Assembly: GCF_018604545.1 (NCBI RefSeq)
Contig: NZ_CP075896.1
Location: 3,720,001 to 3,784,000 of the forward strand
Origin: Streptomyces koelreuteriae
GTDB taxonomy: Bacteria > Actinomycetota > Actinomycetes > Streptomycetales > Streptomycetaceae
Reading direction: 5' to 3'
DNA: 64,000 bases
Below, piece by piece: positions 59,532 through 64,000 of the stretch (position 1 is its first letter; every line of letters begins with the position of its first letter). Under the pieces are notes generated by a model. That model had not been told where the DNA came from. It did no database searches and saw nothing but the letters and a program-made list of their open reading frames with translations. Made by a program: the position numbers and the translations under genes.

Positions 59532-60446
59532 ATGACGAAGGCCATCACCGTCTCCGGACTGCACAAGTCCTTCGGGCGGACGCACGCTCTCGACGGGCTC
59601 GATCTGGAGGTCGCCTCCGGCGAGGTCCACGGCTTCCTCGGCCCCAACGGCGCCGGCAAGTCCACCACCATCCGTGTGCTGCTCGGCCTGCTGCGCGCCG
59701 ACTCGGGCGCCGCGCAGGTGCTCGGCCGCGACCCGTGGACGGACGCGGTCGAGGCGCACCGCCGTATCGCCTACGTCCCGGGCGACGTGACGCTGTGGCG
59801 CAACCTCTCCGGCGGCGAGGTCATCGACCTCTACGGCCGGCTGCGCGGAGGTCTCGATCCCCGGCGCCGGGCGGAGCTGATCGAGCGCTTCGAACTCGAC
59901 CCCACCAAGAAGGGCCGTACGTACTCCAAGGGCAACCGGCAGAAGGTCGCCCTGGTCGCCGCGTTCGCCTCGGACGTCGACCTGCTGATCCTGGACGAGC
60001 CGACCTCGGGCCTGGATCCGCTGATGGAGGAGGTCTTCCAGCGGTGCGTCGCCGAGGAGCGCGACCGGGGGCGCACGATCCTGCTCTCCTCCCACATCCT
60101 CAGCGAGGTGGAGGAGCTGTGCGACCGGGTGAGCATCATCCGCAAGGGCCGTACGGTCGAGAGCGGGTCGCTCGCCGAGCTGCGCCATCTGACACGTACG
60201 AGTGTGACGGCCGAACTCGCCGGGCCGCCGAACGGGCTGGCGGATCTGCCCGGGGTGCACGGCCTCGACGTCCAGGGGCGCCGCGTCCGGCTCCAGGTCG
60301 AGTCCGACCGGCTGGACGCCGTACTGCGGTCCTTGTCCGAGTCGGGTGTGCGGTCGCTGACGTCGACGCCGCCGACGCTGGAGGAGCTGTTCCTGCGGCA
60401 CTACCAGGACGAGGCGGACGAGACGGCAGAGGCGGCGGCCCGATGA
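59532..60446 (+). CDS. ABC transporter ATP-binding protein
   Basis: This 304-residue ATPase has Walker A GPNGAGKST (37-45), the degenerate signature TYSKGNRQKVALVAAF in place of LSGGQ, Walker B LLILDEPTSGLDP and switch His in LLSSHIL. A DrrA-like C-terminal extension follows. It energises export of an unknown compound, probably a drug or lipid. It overlaps the permease gene by four bases (ATGA) and is divergent from the regulator gene. Confidence 0.94.
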   Translation: MTKAITVSGLHKSFGRTHALDGLDLEVASGEVHGFLGPNGAGKSTTIRVLLGLLRADSGAAQVLGRDPWTDAVEAHRRIAYVPGDVTLWRNLSGGEVIDLYGRLRGGLDPRRRAELIERFELDPTKKGRTYSKGNRQKVALVAAFASDVDLLILDEPTSGLDPLMEEVFQRCVAEERDRGRTILLSSHILSEVEELCDRVSIIRKGRTVESGSLAELRHLTRTSVTAELAGPPNGLADLPGVHGLDVQGRRVRLQVESDRLDAVLRSLSESGVRSLTSTPPTLEELFLRHYQDEADETAEAAAR

Positions 60447-62047
60447 CGACCTTCGCCTTCGCGGCGCGCCCCGGCAGCGCACGCCAACTGGCCGGGACGG
60501 GCACGCTGCTGCGGTTCGCGCTGCGCCGCGACCGGCTGATGATCCCGGTGTGGACCGGGGTCAACGTCCTGATGGTCCTCTCCATGCCGGGCACGCTGGA
60601 GGGCCTGTACGGCACCCCGGGCGAACGCGCCGACCTGATCCGGCAGATGGCCGGCAACTCCTCGCTGCGCGCGATGATCGGCCCGGTCTTCGGCGACTCG
60701 ATCGGTGCCCTGACGGCCTGGCGGGTCGGCGTCTACGCGGGCGCCCTGGCCGCCGTGACGAGCCTGCTGGTCGTCGTACGGCACACCCGGGACGAGGAGG
60801 AGAGCGGCCGTCAGGAGCTGGTCGCCTCCGGGATGGTGGGCCGCCGGGCCTCCCTGACGGCGGCCCTGCTGGCGGCGGCGGTCGCGAACGCGGTCCTGGC
60901 CCTGCTGGTGACGGCCGGACTGGCCGGGCAGGGTGCGGCCGGGGCCCTGGCGCTGGGCCTCGGGATCGCCGGGGTCGGGATGGTCTTCGCGACGATGGCG
61001 GCGATCGTCGCCCAGCTCACGGAGAGCGCGCGGCTGGCCCGGGGGCTGACGGCGGCGGTGCTGGGCACGGCGTTCGTGCTGCGTGCGGCGGGCGACTCGG
61101 CGACCGACGACGGCTCGTCGCCGCTGACGTGGCTCTCGCCGCTGGGCTGGCTGGAGAACCTGCGGCCGTACGCGGACGAACGCTGGTGGGTGCTGGCGCT
61201 GCTCGCCGGGGCGGTCCTGCTCCAGGGCGCGGTGGCCTACGGGCTGGCGGGCCGCCGGGACATCGGCATGAGCTTCCTGCCCACCCGCCCCGGCCCGGCG
61301 ACCGGCCGCCTGGGCAGCGCGGGCGCACTGGCCTGGCGGTTGCAGCGGGGCGGTGTGCTGGGCTGGAGCGTCGGCTTCCTCCTCGCCGGGGTCGTCTACG
61401 GCGGCATGACCGAGGGCGCGGCCGACCTGGTCGGCGGCAACGCCGGTGCCCGGCGGATCTTCGAGCGGATGGGCGGGCAGTCCGGCCTGACGGACGCGTT
61501 CCTGGCGTCGATGGTGGGCATGCTCGGGCTGGTCGCGGCCCTGTACATCGTGGCATCGGTGCTGCGCCTGCACGGCGAGGAGACATCGGGCCGTGCGGAA
61601 CCGGTCCTGGCGAACGCGGTCGGGCGACTGCGGTGGGCCGCCGGGCATCTGGTGATCGCCTTCGGCGGCGCGGCGCTCCTGATGCTGCTGGCCGGCCTGG
61701 GCTTCGCCCTCGGCTACGGCAAGGACATCGCCCCGATCCTCGGCGCCTGCCTCGTGCAGCTCCCGGCGATCTGGGTGATCGGCGGCCTCACGGTCCTGCT
61801 GACCGGCGTCCTGCCCCGGGCGGCAGCGACGTCGTGGGGCGTGGCCGGCGCGGTCCTGCTGATCGGCTGGGTCGGACCCGCCCTGGACATGCCACAGACG
61901 GTGCTGGACCTGTCTCCCTTCGGCCATCTGCCCAAGTTGCCCGGCGGGGAGATGGAGTGGGCGCCGGTCCTGGCCCTGCTGGGGCTGGCCGTGGTGCTGG
62001 TGGCCGGGGGGCTGGCGGGGTTGCGGCGGCGGGACATGACGACCTGA
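60443..62047 (+). CDS. ABC exporter permease, duplicated 12-helix type
   Basis: This 534-residue membrane protein is built as two homologous halves of about six helices each. The second half begins near residue 290 (GSAGALAWRLQRGGVLGWSVGFLLAG), matching LLRFALRRDRLMIPVWTGVNVLM in the first. Both halves carry the EESGRQELVASGMVGRR/EETSGRAEPVLANAVGRLRW motif before a helix. This is the type of permease found in tetronasin/polyketide exporters. It is coupled to the ATPase gene. Confidence 0.92.
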   Translation: MTTFAFAARPGSARQLAGTGTLLRFALRRDRLMIPVWTGVNVLMVLSMPGTLEGLYGTPGERADLIRQMAGNSSLRAMIGPVFGDSIGALTAWRVGVYAGALAAVTSLLVVVRHTRDEEESGRQELVASGMVGRRASLTAALLAAAVANAVLALLVTAGLAGQGAAGALALGLGIAGVGMVFATMAAIVAQLTESARLARGLTAAVLGTAFVLRAAGDSATDDGSSPLTWLSPLGWLENLRPYADERWWVLALLAGAVLLQGAVAYGLAGRRDIGMSFLPTRPGPATGRLGSAGALAWRLQRGGVLGWSVGFLLAGVVYGGMTEGAADLVGGNAGARRIFERMGGQSGLTDAFLASMVGMLGLVAALYIVASVLRLHGEETSGRAEPVLANAVGRLRWAAGHLVIAFGGAALLMLLAGLGFALGYGKDIAPILGACLVQLPAIWVIGGLTVLLTGVLPRAAATSWGVAGAVLLIGWVGPALDMPQTVLDLSPFGHLPKLPGGEMEWAPVLALLGLAVVLVAGGLAGLRRRDMTT

Positions 62048-62084
62048 GCGGCGGCGGGAACTGCCGAGCGGCCCGCGTACGTCC

Positions 62085-62318
62085 ATGCCGGGCATGGGAC
62101 AACGTACGCAGGCCGCTGCCGGTTGCCTGACCGCGGCCGTCGGCGCGGGCGCGGGACTCGCGGTGTGGGCCGTCGGCGTCAGGGAGCGGCTCTGGCGGTT
62201 CGAGGCGGCCCCGGACTGGAGCGTGCTCTACGCCGAACTGCCCTTGGCGATCCTCGGCGGGGTCGCCGCCGCCCTGACGGCCTGGGCCCTGCTCCGGCGT
62301 CTCAGACCGCGACGCTGA
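62085..62318 (+). CDS. small membrane protein, 77 aa
   Basis: Two hydrophobic helices (about 11-30, AAGCLTAAVGAGAGLAVWAVGV, and 50-70, LPLAILGGVAAALTAWALL) flank a polar loop (ERLWRFEAAPDWSVLYAE). The protein ends in Arg-rich RRLRPRR. Its family is not recognised. It follows the exporter permease by 37 bases and may belong to that operon. A long imperfect inverted repeat (62068-62082 with 62102-62116) surrounds its start, and a second ATG at 62094 is possible. Its 3' end overlaps the P450 gene end by 17 bases. Confidence 0.72.
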   Translation: MPGMGQRTQAAAGCLTAAVGAGAGLAVWAVGVRERLWRFEAAPDWSVLYAELPLAILGGVAAALTAWALLRRLRPRR

Positions 62319-63519
62319 GCCCCTCCAGCCCCCTGATCACGAAGTTCGGCTTGCGATCGGGCTCAGCGGTCAGGCGCAGGGTCGGGGCCTTCTCCAGCAG
62401 CGCGCCCATCGACGCGGCCAGTTCGATGCGGGCCAGGGGGGCGCCGATGCAGTAGTGGATGCCGGCGCTGAAGGAGATGTGGGGGTTGTCCGTGCGGGTC
62501 AGGTCGAGGTGGGAGGGGTTCTCGAAGACCGTCGGGTCGTGGTTGGCGGAGCCGAAGAGGAGGGCGATCTCCGCGCCGCGCGGGATCGTCGTGCCGGCGA
62601 TCTCGATGTCGTCCAGGACCCAGCGTTCGAAGAGCTGGAGCGGGGTGTCGTAGCGCATCAGTTCCTCGACGGCGGTGGGGACGAGGGTGGGGTCGGCGCG
62701 CAGGGCCGCGAGTTGGGGCTCGTTGCGGAAGAGGGCGTACCAGCCGTTGACCGTGGAGTTCACCGTGGCCTCGTGGCCGGCGTTCAGCAGGAGGACCGCC
62801 GTCGAGATCATCTCCTGCTCGGTGAGGCGGTCGCCCTCGTCGTGTGCCTCGATGAGGCCCGAGATGAGGTCGTCGCCCGGTTCCTTGCGGCGGGCCGCGA
62901 TCAGTTCGCGCAGGTAGTCGGAGAACTCGACCGACGCCCGCACCGCCTTCGCCGCCGTCTCCTCGGAGGGGTTCAGCTCGTACATCCCGCAGATGTCCGC
63001 CGACCAGGGGCGCAGTGGGGCCCGGTCGGACTCCGGGATACCGAGCATCTCGGCGATCACCGCGACCGGGAGGGGTTCCGCCACGTCCGTGAGCAGATCC
63101 CCTCCGCCGGACTCCACCAGCGCCGACGCCAGTTCGTCCGCCAGGCCCCGCACATACGGCTTCAGCCGCTCCACCGTGCGCGGTGTGAACGCCTTCGACA
63201 CCAGGCGCCGGATCCGGGTGTGGTCCGGCGGCTCCAGGTCGAGCATGCCGTGGTCGTTGAGCGTGTGGAACGGCTCGTGCTCCCCCGGCGGCGCGCTGCG
63301 GCCGAACTCCTCGTGCGTGAAGCGGTGCTGATACGTCCGGCCGAGGCGCCGGTCGCGCAGCAGGGCCGAGACGTCCGCGTGGTGCGGGACGAGCCACTGG
63401 TTCGTGGGCTCGTAGTAGTGCACGCGGCCCTTGGCCCGCAGCTCGGCATAGGCGGGGTACGGGTCGGCGAGGAACGCCGGGTCCCATGGGTCGAACGCGA
63501 GGTCGAAAGCAGTCGCCAT
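62302..63519 (-). CDS. cytochrome P450
   Basis: This is a 405-residue soluble P450 of the streptomycete CYP107/CYP105-like type. The I-helix is LLNAGHEATVN (AGHEAT in place of AGxDT). The K-helix is EELMRY, and the haem loop FSAGIHYCIGAPLAR has Cys357 as the axial ligand. It needs ferredoxin partners, none of which are adjacent, and its substrate is unknown. TAGCGT six bases before the ATG suggests leaderless mRNA. It converges with the small membrane protein gene. Confidence 0.94.
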   Translation of the reverse strand: MATAFDLAFDPWDPAFLADPYPAYAELRAKGRVHYYEPTNQWLVPHHADVSALLRDRRLGRTYQHRFTHEEFGRSAPPGEHEPFHTLNDHGMLDLEPPDHTRIRRLVSKAFTPRTVERLKPYVRGLADELASALVESGGGDLLTDVAEPLPVAVIAEMLGIPESDRAPLRPWSADICGMYELNPSEETAAKAVRASVEFSDYLRELIAARRKEPGDDLISGLIEAHDEGDRLTEQEMISTAVLLLNAGHEATVNSTVNGWYALFRNEPQLAALRADPTLVPTAVEELMRYDTPLQLFERWVLDDIEIAGTTIPRGAEIALLFGSANHDPTVFENPSHLDLTRTDNPHISFSAGIHYCIGAPLARIELAASMGALLEKAPTLRLTAEPDRKPNFVIRGLEGLSVAV

Positions 63520-63525
63520 GGACGG

Positions 63526-63531
63526 ACGCTA
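63526..63531 (-). promoter_or_regulatory. -10 box (TAGCGT), leaderless P450 gene
   Basis: Six bases separate the hexamer from ATG 63519. Confidence 0.45.
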
Positions 63532-63680
63532 GCCCGGATCCCCGTCTCCGACCAGGGGTGTTCCGGCGGGACGGGCGGATGAAGCGCCGGGTTCAAGATC
63601 GTTAAGCTGGGTCTGCCGTCTGAGCGGCACGAGTCTTTCGTAAGGAAAAAACTTAGGTCTACGTCCACAAGGGCAGCGGC

Positions 63681-63764
63681 GTCAACTTGTCCCGGTCCTG
63701 AAGGACCGGGCTTGGAGGTAGTGCCCAGCTGGCTGCCGGGTGGACTCTTCCGTCCAGACACCCC
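63681..63764 (-). mobile_element. right end of IS200/IS605-type element (tnpB 3' region)
   Basis: Downstream of the tnpB stop lies a non-coding stretch ending in the hairpin CCCGGTCC-TGAA-GGACCGGG (63691-63710). Next comes TTGAC on the minus strand (63681-63685). A terminal hairpin followed by TTGAC matches the right-end cleavage layout of ISDra2-like elements. The omega/reRNA would run through this segment, with its guide in the flank just beyond (63680 downwards). Confidence 0.6.
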
Positions 63765-64000
63765 TCAGGGGGCGGCAGGGACGCGTGACTCACGCCCCGC
63801 GTTCCACACCACAGCGCCACGATGGGCGATGTTGTGGGAAGCGTTCCGGTCCGCGTGGGCAACGACCCCGCAGTTCCGGCAGACGAACAGGGCCTGGTCG
63901 ACCCGGTTTCTCTTGTCGATGTACCCGCACTCGCAGCAGGTCTGCGAGGTGTGGGCGGGATCGACGTGGACCACGGGCACGCCCTGGCGGTGTGCCTTGT
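63765..64000 (-). CDS. tnpB: TnpB/OrfB-type RNA-guided nuclease, C-terminal end (partial)
   Basis: Only about the last 78 codons lie in the window. They include VVHVDPAHTSQTCCECGYIDKRNR and FVCRNCGVVAHADRNASHNI. These are the Cys4 zinc ribbon and the RuvC-III Asp (HADRNAS) of IS605 OrfB/TnpB proteins. The frame stays open to the window edge; the 5' part and any tnpA lie outside. TnpB proteins are omega-RNA-guided DNA nucleases that keep the element at its site. Confidence 0.9.
   Translation of the reverse strand, partial: KAHRQGVPVVHVDPAHTSQTCCECGYIDKRNRVDQALFVCRNCGVVAHADRNASHNIAHRGAVVWNAGRESRVPAAP

Overview
The window is a stretch of Streptomyces chromosome. The evidence is very high G+C coding DNA with strong third-position GC bias, the WhiB-like regulator WblA, an ATP-binding/XRE-DUF5753/DUF397 regulator cluster, SigE-family ECF and Ser/Thr-kinase genes, and a gene order (nth, crp, paired ArsA-like ATPases, wblA, class A PBP, then lysC-asd, recR-ybaB, purA) typical of the streptomycete core. 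No database search was possible; family calls rest on motifs.

Layout. 1-16.1 kb is core: the end of an alpha/beta hydrolase, a nudix-marP unit behind nth (endonuclease III with a histone H1-like tail), divergent crp, a metallo-hydrolase/NUDIX pair, a RidA/DUF4177 pair facing two ArsA-like ATPases joined by a 25-codon linker ORF, wblA, a class A PBP, a YqeY-type gene, a metallophosphoesterase, a Pr6Pr-type membrane protein and tRNA-Pro(CGG).

16.15-21.87 kb is a small integrated element inserted in tRNA-Pro. It is bounded by 45-bp direct repeats and carries a tyrosine integrase, an excisionase-type HTH protein, an iteron-like cluster of GTAGCGG repeats, a decapitated DUF3631 gene facing the tail of a TPR regulator, and a small membrane protein. 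Its cargo is a translationally coupled GIY-YIG nuclease gene and a DndB-like (DGQHR) gene. No conjugation or intact replication gene is visible, so it looks like a streamlined island carrying a candidate DNA-modification or defence module.

21.9-33.1 kb is accessory or variable: a GNAT protein with a TTA codon, a 577-residue protein of unknown function, the ATP-binding/XRE/DUF397 cluster, a winged-helix protein, a secreted protein, a small membrane protein, a two-component permease (PF03773 + TIGR03943) and a two-RCK membrane protein. 33.2-63.5 kb is mostly core: S9 peptidase, SURF1, ECF sigma factor with coupled membrane protein, lysC-asd, a two-component system, PhzF, DUF5063-recR-ybaB, SLATT protein, PstS-like protein, Ser/Thr kinase, DJ-1/MarR pair, aminotransferase, GntR regulator, purA, lipid-kinase-like protein, Uma2, MarR/ABC exporter cluster and cytochrome P450. 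The window ends inside an IS200/IS605-type tnpB whose right end lies at about 63681.

Many genes start 6-7 bases after a TANNNT hexamer with no Shine-Dalgarno sequence, so leaderless mRNAs seem common. Operons are often coupled by ATGA, GTGA or TGATG overlaps.
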